DNA of 64,000 nucleotides from NCBI RefSeq assembly GCF_029323795.1, contig NZ_CP119758.1:1-64000 (forward strand). The letters run 5' to 3'. The translations under genes and the position numbers were made by a program. Source of the DNA: Zobellia alginiliquefaciens. Lineage in GTDB: Bacteria; Bacteroidota; Bacteroidia; Flavobacteriales; Flavobacteriaceae. How positions within the stretch are numbered: the stretch's first letter is position 1; the number at the start of each line of letters is the position of its first letter. This document shows positions 18,944-27,970 of this stretch, piece by piece. The notes beneath the pieces are model-generated. The model saw only the letters and a list, made by a program, of their open reading frames with translations. It had not been told where the DNA came from and ran no database searches.

Positions 18944-21343
18944 ATGAACCCACTCAAAAAGGTCATTTTATCAGGTTTCCTTCTTTTTTCCATATTTACA
19001 TACGCCCAAGAGCGATATACTTTAAGCGGAACCATTTCCGAGGCCTCCAGTAACGAAACCCTTATTGGGGTTACTATTGCGTTTCCCGAACTACAAACGG
19101 GTGTTACCACAAATGAATATGGGTTTTATTCCATAACTATTCCAAAGGGCGAATACCAACTACAAGTATCCTACTTGGGTTTTCAAGATATTGTCCAGAC
19201 CATAACTTTGGATTCGGACCAAAAAATGAATTTTTCGTTACAAGAGTCCGCGGAACAATTGCAAGAAGTTATAGTTACCAAAGATGTTGAGAAAATGGAT
19301 GTGCGCAAACCTCAGATGAGCGTGAACTCTCTTTCCGTGGGTACAATCAAAAAAATTCCCGTTATTTTAGGAGAGGCAGACGTTATCAAATCCATTCTTT
19401 TGCTACCGGGCGTAACCAATGCCGGCGAAGGCTCCTCTGGCTTTAATGTTCGTGGCGGAGCGGTAGACCAGAATTTAATTCTCTTAGATGAAGCTACAAT
19501 TTTTAACTCTTCGCATTTATTCGGATTTTTCTCGGTTTTTAATCCAGATGCTATAAAAGACATCAAATTATACAAAGGAGGTATCCCTGCACGGTATGGC
19601 GGAAGAGTTTCTTCCGTTCTTGATATTTTTCAGAAAGAGGGCAATAGTAAAAAAATTAAGGTAAACGGTGGTATTGGTGCCGTGGCCAGCCGTTTGTTGG
19701 TTGAAGGTCCCATTAAAAAAGATAAAGCAGCCTTTCTAGTTGGTGGTCGTGCCTCATATGCCCATTTGTTCCTACCTCTTTTTGACGTGGACAATACGGC
19801 ATACTTCTACGACCTGAACACCAAACTAAGCTACAATCTAAATGATAACAACAGTATTTTCTTATCGGGGTATTTTGGTCGTGATGTTTTTAGTATTAGC
19901 GATAGTTTTGTGAACACCTATGGAAATGCCGTTGGAAATTTCAGATGGAATCACTTGTTTTCGGACAAACTCTTTTCCAACCTTTCTTTAATTTATTCGA
20001 ATTATTATTACGGTCTAAAATTAGACTTTGTAGGTTTCGATTGGAACTCAGGCATTGAAAATTTCAATATTAAGTACGACTTGAAACACTATGTGAACGA
20101 CAAGTTTCAAATCAATTATGGCCTCAACAATATTTATTATCGCTTTAACCCTGGTAAAATAGAGCCCAGTAATGAAGATTCAGGCATTGTTGAAGAGCAA
20201 TTAACCCAAAAATATGCAAATGAGTTTGCCGCTTACATTGATGTTGAGCATGATATTACAAAAAACCTGAGCCTTAATTACGGACTTCGTTTTAGTAATT
20301 TTGTTCGTTTAGGTCAAGATGAAGTAAATGTGTATTTCAATGACAGTCCCGTTAATTTTGACCCGGTTTTAAATGTGTACCAAGAAGGACTCGTTATCGA
20401 TACCTATAGTGTAAAGAAAAGTGGCAGCTTGGCAACTTTCAATAATTTAGAACCCCGTATTTCCCTAGCCTACACCATTAACAACACAAGTTCAGTAAAA
20501 GCTAGCTACACCCGCTTGGCACAATACTTACATTTATTATCCAATACAAGTTCCCCTACTCCACTGGATGTTTGGACACCTAGCGGACCGTTCATTAAAC
20601 CCCAACTTTTGAACCAGTATGCTATAGGGTATTTTAAAAATTTCAAAGAAGGTGAGTATTCCATTGAAACAGAAGCTTTTTATAAGAACGTTGAAAATCG
20701 GATTGATTATATAGATGGCGCTAACTTAATAGCCAATGATGCTATTGAACAGGTTATCTTAAATGGAGAAGCACGGGCGTACGGGCTAGAATTTCTATTT
20801 AGAAAAAACGAAGGAAAATTTCAGGGATGGCTGGCGTACACCCTATCAAAATCCGAACAAAGAACACCTGGAAGAACCGTTGAGCTAAATGACGGTACTA
20901 CATTTAAAGAAAGTGGAATTAACGCAGGAGGATGGTATAACACACCTTATGATAAAACCCATGATGTATCTCTTTACGGCAGCTATGACCTTAATGAAAA
21001 ATGGAATTTCAATACCAATTTTGTTTTCCAGACCGGACAACCCACTAATTACCCTATTGGTCAATTCAACTTTCAAGGATTGACCGTTCCTTATTACGGC
21101 CTAAGAAATGAAGAGCGATTGCCCGCTTACCACCGCATGGACATTTCTGCCACGCTAACCCCAAAAAAGAATAGAAATAGAAAATGGCAGACCGAATGGG
21201 TCTTTAGTATCTACAATGTATACAACCGCAGGAATGCGGCTTCCATAAGTTTTAGTCGTAACGAAGATACTGGGGTCAATGAAGCGGTCCGTACCTCTAT
21301 TTTTGGTGTTGTACCTGCGGTAACCTATAATTTTAAATTTTAA
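18944..21343 (+). CDS. TonB-dependent receptor with carboxypeptidase-like N-domain
   Basis: A 799-residue outer-membrane receptor. Signal peptide (1-21), a carboxypeptidase-regulatory-like domain (about 22-110, with LIGVTIAFPELQTGVTTNEYG), a plug domain with GFNVRGGAVDQNLILLDEA, then a beta-barrel ending in aromatic YNFKF. It should import a ligand with TonB energy; the ligand is unknown. The DUF4249 lipoprotein begins 4 bp downstream, a recurrent pairing in this phylum, so they probably act as a receptor-accessory pair. Confidence 0.93.
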   Translation: MNPLKKVILSGFLLFSIFTYAQERYTLSGTISEASSNETLIGVTIAFPELQTGVTTNEYGFYSITIPKGEYQLQVSYLGFQDIVQTITLDSDQKMNFSLQESAEQLQEVIVTKDVEKMDVRKPQMSVNSLSVGTIKKIPVILGEADVIKSILLLPGVTNAGEGSSGFNVRGGAVDQNLILLDEATIFNSSHLFGFFSVFNPDAIKDIKLYKGGIPARYGGRVSSVLDIFQKEGNSKKIKVNGGIGAVASRLLVEGPIKKDKAAFLVGGRASYAHLFLPLFDVDNTAYFYDLNTKLSYNLNDNNSIFLSGYFGRDVFSISDSFVNTYGNAVGNFRWNHLFSDKLFSNLSLIYSNYYYGLKLDFVGFDWNSGIENFNIKYDLKHYVNDKFQINYGLNNIYYRFNPGKIEPSNEDSGIVEEQLTQKYANEFAAYIDVEHDITKNLSLNYGLRFSNFVRLGQDEVNVYFNDSPVNFDPVLNVYQEGLVIDTYSVKKSGSLATFNNLEPRISLAYTINNTSSVKASYTRLAQYLHLLSNTSSPTPLDVWTPSGPFIKPQLLNQYAIGYFKNFKEGEYSIETEAFYKNVENRIDYIDGANLIANDAIEQVILNGEARAYGLEFLFRKNEGKFQGWLAYTLSKSEQRTPGRTVELNDGTTFKESGINAGGWYNTPYDKTHDVSLYGSYDLNEKWNFNTNFVFQTGQPTNYPIGQFNFQGLTVPYYGLRNEERLPAYHRMDISATLTPKKNRNRKWQTEWVFSIYNVYNRRNAASISFSRNEDTGVNEAVRTSIFGVVPAVTYNFKF

Positions 21344-21347
21344 GGCT

Positions 21348-22205
21348 ATGAAAAAATTGATATATATACTCTGTATGTTCCTTATTTTTACAGCTTGTGA
21401 AGATGTTATAGATGTAGACGTTCCTACGGATAAGTCTAGGCTTACCGTAGATGCGTTAATGCGAATAGACACCACTCAGGCTTCTTCTACCTATTATGCC
21501 GAGGTGAAGGTAAGCGCTTCAAGTAACTTTTTTGAATCCATAGAGCCTGCGGAACTTGAACAAATTAGCATAACCAATCTTGAAACTGAGGAGACCATAG
21601 CACTCTTTGAGACTTTTATTGGTAGCGGCGTATATCAAAGTCAAACCACTATAGATTTTATGACCTCTGGCGAATTAGTTCTTTATATGGAATATGAAGA
21701 CTCTAAATATGCGGCCAGAACCACTTATGTACCATCTGTTCCCATTAGAAAACTGGTACAGGGCGATGCTACTCTTTTTTCGGGAGAAGAAACTGAAATA
21801 ATTGTAGCGTTTGACGACCAACCCAACCGAACAGATTTTTATCTATTCGATTTTGATTTTAATGAATATCTAGTTACCGAAGATACTTTTTACCCAGGAA
21901 GCACCTTTGAATTCTCCTATTTTTATGATGACGATGTCAAAGACGGAATGGAAATAGACATAAGCATTATTGGTGTGGATAGGTCTTTTTACAATTATAT
22001 GAATCAACTTATTGTTCAATCCGGTGGTGACCAAGGCCCTTTTCAAACCCCATCGGCCACAGTGCAAGGAAACATCTTTAATGTAACCGATGTTGAAGAC
22101 TTGTCAGACTTAGACAACTTAGCGGACGTTGTGGACCAGGAAAATTTTGCGTTAGGGTATTTTGCGGTCTGCCAAACTTTCGACAAATCCATCACAATTG
22201 AATAA
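21348..22205 (+). CDS. DUF4249-family lipoprotein
   Basis: A 285-residue lipoprotein with lipobox LIFTAC and acidic residues right after the Cys (CED), as in surface-exposed lipoproteins of Flavobacteriia. The mature start DVPTDKSRLTVDALM is typical of DUF4249. It lies 4 bp behind the TonB receptor gene and is probably its surface partner. Function is not established. Confidence 0.85.
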   Translation: MKKLIYILCMFLIFTACEDVIDVDVPTDKSRLTVDALMRIDTTQASSTYYAEVKVSASSNFFESIEPAELEQISITNLETEETIALFETFIGSGVYQSQTTIDFMTSGELVLYMEYEDSKYAARTTYVPSVPIRKLVQGDATLFSGEETEIIVAFDDQPNRTDFYLFDFDFNEYLVTEDTFYPGSTFEFSYFYDDDVKDGMEIDISIIGVDRSFYNYMNQLIVQSGGDQGPFQTPSATVQGNIFNVTDVEDLSDLDNLADVVDQENFALGYFAVCQTFDKSITIE

Positions 22206-22240
22206 CTTTATCCCTCAAAACTTTTAAAAGAGCACCCAAA

Positions 22241-22483
22241 ATGTCTCAGAAGAGAACCGATAAAAACTTACTCGTAAAAGGCCTTAAACATATTGCCTAT
22301 ACCATTGCTCTCATGTTTTTGGCCCCAGGTGTTATTTACCAGGCATTTAAAAATGAGGGTCACCCTTTATACTGGCCTGTTCTTATTTTGGGATTTATTT
22401 TTGCCATTGCAGCTATTGGTATGGCTTTCTATAGCTTAAAGCTGATTATGGAATCCCTGTTCGGGAAGAAGAGTATCAAATAA
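22241..22483 (+). CDS. DUF6095-family small membrane protein
   Basis: An 80-residue protein with two membrane helices (about 17-35 and 44-68) and positively charged ends. I recognise it as DUF6095-like; no function is known. It may be co-transcribed with the receptor/DUF4249 pair (35 bp gap). Confidence 0.75.
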   Translation: MSQKRTDKNLLVKGLKHIAYTIALMFLAPGVIYQAFKNEGHPLYWPVLILGFIFAIAAIGMAFYSLKLIMESLFGKKSIK

Positions 22484-22490
22484 CTCGCCC

Positions 22491-23174
22491 TTAATTCTCT
22501 TTACCGGCGTTGCCCCACTTATTCTTTAGCTGCGTGTAGTCATAATCCAAAACCGATTCTTGACGTTCCAATTTAAACTCGGCAAACGCCCTTTGCAGGA
22601 TATCCTCTATGAGATAATCCTCATGCACCTGATCCGGCTGAAACCGCTCCTTTAAGCTTATTTTAAACATACTGGCCGTAGTATTGTACCAAAAAGCACG
22701 CCAACCGCTACGCAGCTCCTTTACCAACTCAAATGCAGTTTCTCCGGTCTGTCTGTAGATTAGTTTTACCAAAATTTGACCTTCGGTACGGGTTAATTTT
22801 TTTAACTCTTCGGAAAACTCTTCTTCAATAAATTTCTGAATTTCCTTGGTGTACTTTTTCTGGTGTCTTCTTTTCTTTATTTTGGTAATGCTATCATTTA
22901 ACTCTTCAAGACGTTCAGCGGCCAACTTGGCATACGGATATACTTTTAAGGTCTTTCTGCGCAGAATATAATATCGCAATTTATCCCTATAAGAACTGAA
23001 CTTTAGTTTTCCAAAAAGATATACTTCATCGAGGTCTATAGAATTTCTAAAAATAGAATCACCTTCAACAATAATCATTTTTTCCGTTACCGAATCCAAT
23101 GGTTGTTCTTCTACCTGGGTATACCCCAAAAATACAAAGTGGACAAAAAATAAAAACAAGAGTGTTTTTTTCAT
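22491..23174 (-). CDS. DUF4294-family exported protein
   Basis: A protein of about 227 residues with a signal peptide (MKKTLLFLFFVHFVFLGYTQ), followed by a helical, highly charged body (KRRHQKKYTKEIQKFIEEEF). It fits DUF4294, found in Bacteroidota, function unknown. An ATG 9 bp further upstream (23183) is possible. It is convergent with the DUF6095 gene and divergent from the M42 peptidase. Confidence 0.8.
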   Translation of the reverse strand: MKKTLLFLFFVHFVFLGYTQVEEQPLDSVTEKMIIVEGDSIFRNSIDLDEVYLFGKLKFSSYRDKLRYYILRRKTLKVYPYAKLAAERLEELNDSITKIKKRRHQKKYTKEIQKFIEEEFSEELKKLTRTEGQILVKLIYRQTGETAFELVKELRSGWRAFWYNTTASMFKISLKERFQPDQVHEDYLIEDILQRAFAEFKLERQESVLDYDYTQLKNKWGNAGKEN

Positions 23175-23276
23175 AACCGCCATTATACAAAAGCCTTGCC
23201 AAATTAACGATAAATAGGTCTGCTTATTATTAAATAAAAGTGAATATTAGTAAATTCGTATTCAAATATAAACTTA

Positions 23277-24365
23277 ATGGCTACAAAGAAAATTCTTACC
23301 AAAAAATCACTGGATTTTTTCGAAAAATATTTAAACAATGCGGCTCCAACGGGCTATGAATGGGAAGGTCAAAAAATATGGATGGATTACCTAAAACCAT
23401 ATGTAGACACCTTTATTACTGATACTTACGGCACAGCTGTTGGAGTCATTAACCCAGACGCCAAATTCAAGGTGGTAATAGAAGGCCACTCAGATGAAAT
23501 TTCTTGGTACGTGAACTATGTTAGTGACAACGGACTTCTTTACGTAATTAGAAACGGAGGTAGCGATCACCAAGTAGCACCCTCAAAATGGGTCAATATT
23601 CATACTAAGAACGGAATAGTTAAAGGTATTTTTGGATGGCCTGCCATTCACACACGTGATAAAGGAAAAGAAACACCTCCTAAATTAGATAATATTTTTA
23701 TTGATATAGGCGCTAAGGACAAAGAAGAAGTAGAAAAAATGGGTGTTCATGTAGGATGTGTTATTACCTACCCAGATGAATTCCAAGTGCTTAATGACGA
23801 TAAATTTGTTTGTCGTGCTATTGACAACCGTGCCGGTGGTTTTATGATTGCGGAAGTAGCACGTTTGCTTCACGAAAACAAAAAGGAGTTACCTTTTGGA
23901 CTATACATTACCAACTCCGTTCAAGAAGAAATTGGCCTACGCGGTGCAGAGATGATAACGCAGACTATAAAACCGAACGTAGCCATCATAACAGATGTAT
24001 GCCATGATACGACGACTCCAATGATCGACCAAAAAACCCAAGGCCATACGGAAATAGGTTCGGGACCAGTAATCTCTTATGCTCCGGCAGTCCAAAATAA
24101 ACTACGTGAGCGTATCCTTGATACGGCAGAAGCCAAAAAAATACCTTTTCAGCGCATGGCGGCTTCCAGAGCTACGGGTACTGACACCGATGCTTTTGCC
24201 TATAGTAACGGTGGTGTAGCTTCTGCACTTATTTCTTTACCGTTGCGTTATATGCACACCACAGTTGAAACGGTTCACAGAGATGATGTAGAAAATGTAA
24301 TTAAATTGATTTACGAAACACTCTTGACCATAAAAGAAGGAGAAACTTTCAGTTATTTCGATTAA
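23277..24365 (+). CDS. M42-family metallopeptidase (glutamyl aminopeptidase/endoglucanase type)
   Basis: A 362-residue cytoplasmic co-catalytic zinc peptidase. Visible metal and catalytic segments: EGHSDEISW, CRAIDNRAGG (bridging Asp), SVQEEIGLRG (catalytic and binding Glu pair), ITDVCHDTT and the late His in RYMHTTVE. Such enzymes trim N-terminal residues from peptides. Length is normal. A terminator follows, then the NUDIX gene. Confidence 0.93.
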   Translation: MATKKILTKKSLDFFEKYLNNAAPTGYEWEGQKIWMDYLKPYVDTFITDTYGTAVGVINPDAKFKVVIEGHSDEISWYVNYVSDNGLLYVIRNGGSDHQVAPSKWVNIHTKNGIVKGIFGWPAIHTRDKGKETPPKLDNIFIDIGAKDKEEVEKMGVHVGCVITYPDEFQVLNDDKFVCRAIDNRAGGFMIAEVARLLHENKKELPFGLYITNSVQEEIGLRGAEMITQTIKPNVAIITDVCHDTTTPMIDQKTQGHTEIGSGPVISYAPAVQNKLRERILDTAEAKKIPFQRMAASRATGTDTDAFAYSNGGVASALISLPLRYMHTTVETVHRDDVENVIKLIYETLLTIKEGETFSYFD

Positions 24366-24376
24366 AACCAATTATA

Positions 24377-24406
24377 ACCCTCCCTAAAAAGGAGGGTTTC
24401 TTTTTT
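24377..24406 (+). terminator. Terminator after the M42 peptidase gene
   Basis: Arms AACCCTCC / GGAGGGTT, then TTTCTTTTTT. It ends 4 bp before the NUDIX start codon. Confidence 0.88.
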
Positions 24407-24409
24407 ATT

Positions 24410-24964
24410 ATGGACGAGCTAATTGATATACTAGATTCCGACGGAAATTACACGACCAAAACGGCAATGAAATCCGAAGCACATCGTAAAGGATGGTTTC
24501 ACCCTACCGTCCATGTTTGGTTCTACACGATGGATGGCCGAGTTCTAATTCAACAAAGGTCCAAAACAAAAGATGTCTTCCCTCTTCTCTGGGATGTCTC
24601 TGTTGCCGGACATATTGGTGCCGGTGAGGATATTGAAATTTCTGCAGTTAGAGAAATTGAGGAAGAAATAGGGCTGACCATTACCCCTGAAACACTAGAA
24701 AAAATAGGTGTTTTTAAATCGGTTCACCAACATTCCGAAAATTTACTGGATTGCGAATATCACCACACATTTTTATGTGAACTAAAAGTTCCGTTTCAGG
24801 AGCTCAAGAAACAAGAAAGCGAAGTAGAAAACCTCGCTTTAATTTCGCTTATTCAATTTTCTCAAGAAACTTGGGGTCTAGCCCATACACAAAAGTATGT
24901 TCCACATAGCACTGCGTATTACAAGACCATAATCAAAACCATAAAACATAGATTATCACAGTGA
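24410..24964 (+). CDS. NUDIX hydrolase, YfcD/isopentenyl-diphosphate-isomerase-like
   Basis: A 184-residue NUDIX protein. The NUDIX box is intact: GHIGAGED then SAVREIEEEIGL (G-x5-E-x7-REUxEExGU). The N-terminal MDELIDILDSDGNYTTKTAM and HPTVHVWFY segments resemble the subgroup grouped with isopentenyl-diphosphate isomerase and YfcD, but hydrolysis of a nucleoside-diphosphate derivative is equally possible. Its start is so near a terminator that its promoter must overlap the hairpin or it depends on read-through. Confidence 0.88.
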   Translation: MDELIDILDSDGNYTTKTAMKSEAHRKGWFHPTVHVWFYTMDGRVLIQQRSKTKDVFPLLWDVSVAGHIGAGEDIEISAVREIEEEIGLTITPETLEKIGVFKSVHQHSENLLDCEYHHTFLCELKVPFQELKKQESEVENLALISLIQFSQETWGLAHTQKYVPHSTAYYKTIIKTIKHRLSQ

Positions 24965-25034
24965 GTACGGGTTTTCCATAAGCCTTCTTAGCGCATTCAA
25001 TTTAGTCCCAAATCCTATAGAACAGTAAAGGCGA

Positions 25035-25805
25035 TTACATGTTGTAAACACCTCCATTGATATCCAATGTAGCACCGGTAATAAAACCATCGTATTCAGA
25101 AGCAAGAAATAATACTGCACGAGCTACATCTGCCGCACTACCTGCTCTTTGAATTGGAATACCAGCTGTTGTTTCTGCTGCAGATTCTTTTGTGGTATGT
25201 GTATTATGAAATGAGGTACCTAGAATAAGACCTGGAGCAACAGCGTTGACCCTAGTACCTTGCGCGCCCAATTCTGTAGAGAGTGCTCGTGTAAAGGTTA
25301 AGATAGCACCTTTACTCGTGGAGTAAACCAATGACCCTGGATGCCCCCCTTTACGCCCAGCAAGCGATGCCAAATTTACGATACTACTGTTTTCATTTTT
25401 AGCCAAAAAAGGAGCTGCGGCACGTGTTACAAACATCATGGACGTCATATTAATATCCATCACCTTATGCCAGAATTCAGTCTCCATCTCACCAAGCATT
25501 TTGCGAGCAACAAGAGAACCCGCGTTGTTGATCAATATATTAAGGCCACCAAGTACTTCTACGGTTTTTTCTACCATTGCATTAGCATCGGTCTCTTTGG
25601 TCAAATCGCCACTTATGGCAATCGCTTTCTGACCTTTGCCTGTTGCATAGGCTACCAATTCATTCGCAGTATCCGCACTGGAAAAATAGTGAATAGCAAC
25701 GTTAGCACCACTGTCAATAAAATGCTTTGTAATTGATTCGCCAATTCCTTGTGCGCCGGCGGTAATGAGAACGTTTTTTCCTGTTAACTTATCGTTATTC
25801 GTCAT
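25035..25805 (-). CDS. Short-chain dehydrogenase/reductase
   Basis: A 256-residue classical SDR. The cofactor motif reads TAGAQGIG (Ala-Gly in place of the usual TGxxxGIG beginning), with NNAG after strand 4 and the active site Ser in NLASLAG and Tyr-x3-Lys in YSTSK. Closest in style to FabG-like 3-oxoacyl reductases or sugar dehydrogenases; substrate open. Single gene. Confidence 0.9.
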   Translation of the reverse strand: MTNNDKLTGKNVLITAGAQGIGESITKHFIDSGANVAIHYFSSADTANELVAYATGKGQKAIAISGDLTKETDANAMVEKTVEVLGGLNILINNAGSLVARKMLGEMETEFWHKVMDINMTSMMFVTRAAAPFLAKNENSSIVNLASLAGRKGGHPGSLVYSTSKGAILTFTRALSTELGAQGTRVNAVAPGLILGTSFHNTHTTKESAAETTAGIPIQRAGSAADVARAVLFLASEYDGFITGATLDINGGVYNM

Positions 25806-25949
25806 GGTATTCTAAAATTACTAGGTTGATTGCTATTTCATCTAAACATCTCATATCTATAGTGGAAATCCTAACCTTTTAATAGACACGAATGAACCAA
25901 AGATAAATAAAAATGATACAGTACTCCTTACCTCTATTTTAAGACCTAA

Positions 25950-27329
25950 TTATACCAGGCTCTTTACAAAAGCCTCTACCTCATTCAAACTATATTCTTT
26001 TTGAGAACCTTCTGCCATATTTTTAACTACAAACAAGTTGTTTTCTAACTCTTGCTCACCAATTAAAACCACATAAGGAACCTTTCTGTTATTGGCATAT
26101 TTAAATTGTTTCTGAATTTTGGCGCTTGAAGGGTATACATCTGCTTTCACTCCATTCTTTCGTAATTCGGACACAAGTTTCAACGCTGCCAAAGCCTCCT
26201 TATCTCCAAAATTTAAACAGAGCAAGTCTAAAGACTGATCAATACTTTCTGGGAAGAGACCTAATTCTTCTAACACTAAATACGCACGATCTAAACCGAA
26301 TGAAATACCCACTCCACTAACATCCTTTAAGCCAAAAACTCCCGTTAAGTCATCATAACGACCACCGCCACCTATAGAGCCCATTTTTACACCCTCTGGC
26401 GCCGCTACTTCAAAAATAGCGCCCGTATAATAATTGAGTCCACGGGCCAAAGTAACATCAATAGAAAGTTTAGCGGACTGTAAGCCCAATTGTTCTATAG
26501 TACTTATAATAAAAGTCAGTTCCTCTACCCCTTTACTTCCGGTTTCCGAATCTTTTAAAAGCTCTTTCAAAGCTTCAAGCTGTTCTAGGTTGGTTCCTGA
26601 AAGTGAGAAAAGTGGTTCCACCTTGGCTATTGCCTCAGGAGTAAGTCCCCTTTCCGCCATTTCTTTCTTTACCCCTTCTTCACCAATTTTATCCAACTTA
26701 TCCAAAGCAACGGTAAAATCTATGAGGAGGTCTTGTGCACCTATAACTTCTGCAATACCCGAAAGAATTTTTCGGTTATTCATTTTAATGTTGACACCGT
26801 TCAACTTTAAATCAGTAAAAACCGCATCGTACAACTGCACAAATTCTATTTCCTGTAATAAAGAATCGGAACCGACTACATCCGCATCACACTGAAAAAA
26901 CTCACGGAAACGCCCTTTTTGAGGTCTATCCGCACGCCAAACCGGTTGAATTTGATAGCGCTTAAACGGAAAGTCAATCTCGTTTTGGTGCATTACAACA
27001 TATCTGGCAAAAGGCACTGTTAGGTCATAGCGTAGCGCTTTTTCGGAAATTTTGGAAGTCAAAACATTAGAGTTCTTTGAACTATATGTTGTTTCATCCA
27101 CCTTACTGAGGTAATCCCCAGAATTCAAAATCTTAAAAATCAAGCGATCACCTTCATCACCGTATTTACCCATTAAGGTATCCGAGTTTTCAAAAGAAGG
27201 GGTTTCAATAGGCTGAAATCCAAAGGTCTGAAAATGCTTTTTTACGATATCAAAAATATAATTCCGCTTTATGACTTCGGAAGGAGTAAAATCTCTTGTT
27301 CCCTTTGGTATGCTTGGTTTTTGTGCCAT
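25950..27329 (-). CDS. hisS: Histidyl-tRNA synthetase
   Basis: A class II aminoacyl-tRNA synthetase charging tRNA-His. 459 residues, normal length. Motif 2 region appears as RYDLTVPFARY and FRQ-like FREFFQCDADVVG; the histidine A motif as LARGLNYYTG; motif 3 as GISFGLDR. A C-terminal anticodon-binding domain (about 365-459) is present. A -7 box TATATTTG lies just before the start. Confidence 0.97.
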   Translation of the reverse strand: MAQKPSIPKGTRDFTPSEVIKRNYIFDIVKKHFQTFGFQPIETPSFENSDTLMGKYGDEGDRLIFKILNSGDYLSKVDETTYSSKNSNVLTSKISEKALRYDLTVPFARYVVMHQNEIDFPFKRYQIQPVWRADRPQKGRFREFFQCDADVVGSDSLLQEIEFVQLYDAVFTDLKLNGVNIKMNNRKILSGIAEVIGAQDLLIDFTVALDKLDKIGEEGVKKEMAERGLTPEAIAKVEPLFSLSGTNLEQLEALKELLKDSETGSKGVEELTFIISTIEQLGLQSAKLSIDVTLARGLNYYTGAIFEVAAPEGVKMGSIGGGGRYDDLTGVFGLKDVSGVGISFGLDRAYLVLEELGLFPESIDQSLDLLCLNFGDKEALAALKLVSELRKNGVKADVYPSSAKIQKQFKYANNRKVPYVVLIGEQELENNLFVVKNMAEGSQKEYSLNEVEAFVKSLV

Positions 27330-27346
27330 TAGATATAATTGTGGTG

Positions 27347-27354
27347 CAAATATA
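27347..27354 (-). promoter_or_regulatory. -7 promoter element of hisS
   Basis: TATATTTG followed by CACC on the minus strand, 17 bp before the start codon. A matching upstream TTG at the normal distance is not visible. Confidence 0.5.
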
Positions 27355-27432
27355 AAATTTTAGAAAGAGGCGCTCTTTGTTTACTAGATAAACAAACAGC
27401 CTATTTTCAATAAAGTAAAGTAGATTTACGTA

Positions 27433-27906
27433 TTATGATTCAATGACGTTATCGAACCATTGGTACAGGTCTCCTTTGGTGATAACGGCCCCTTGCTGAA
27501 TAAGCTGAAACTTATCTAGATTTTTATCTTCCGTATACGCTTTGGCGGCGGTGAGGTACTCAACAAAATCTGACTGCCAGTTCTTTTTAAACCAAGAAAA
27601 ACCGATACTAGTATTCAAATCGATTTCTGGATTCATGATCTTAACAGAAATCAATTTCATTTCCTTTTCCGCTAAATGAAAAAGATGCATTTGTTTCTCG
27701 GAAATATTTTCTAAATACTCCACTTTGGCAAGCACACCTTCCCAAACCAAATCACTGAAAACATCAATTTCATCTTCGGCCACTTCTGGCTTATTGGTTT
27801 TGATTTCCTCCCATTCATCTCCTGTAATGGACTGTGTAGCCAAAAAGTTTATAAACTCTTGATGCAGTTCTTCTAGTTGCTGCTTTGTAAGCCTCGTATA
27901 TTTCAT
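27433..27906 (-). CDS. DUF6495-family protein
   Basis: A 157-residue acidic, mostly helical cytoplasmic protein without signal peptide or known motif. I associate it with DUF6495, function unknown. It lies between hisS and the Oar-like receptor, with the receptor's terminator just before its start codon. Confidence 0.7.
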   Translation of the reverse strand: MKYTRLTKQQLEELHQEFINFLATQSITGDEWEEIKTNKPEVAEDEIDVFSDLVWEGVLAKVEYLENISEKQMHLFHLAEKEMKLISVKIMNPEIDLNTSIGFSWFKKNWQSDFVEYLTAAKAYTEDKNLDKFQLIQQGAVITKGDLYQWFDNVIES

Positions 27907-27919
27907 TCTGCAAAAATAA

Positions 27920-27945
27920 AAAGACCGTACGATAAGTACGGCCTT
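27920..27945 (-). terminator. Terminator of the Oar-like receptor gene
   Basis: On the minus strand AAGGCCGTAC / GTACGGTCTT form a hairpin followed by TTTATTTTT, 26 bp past the stop of the receptor. Confidence 0.82.
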
Positions 27946-27970
27946 TGTTTCAAAAAATATGATTTAGTTT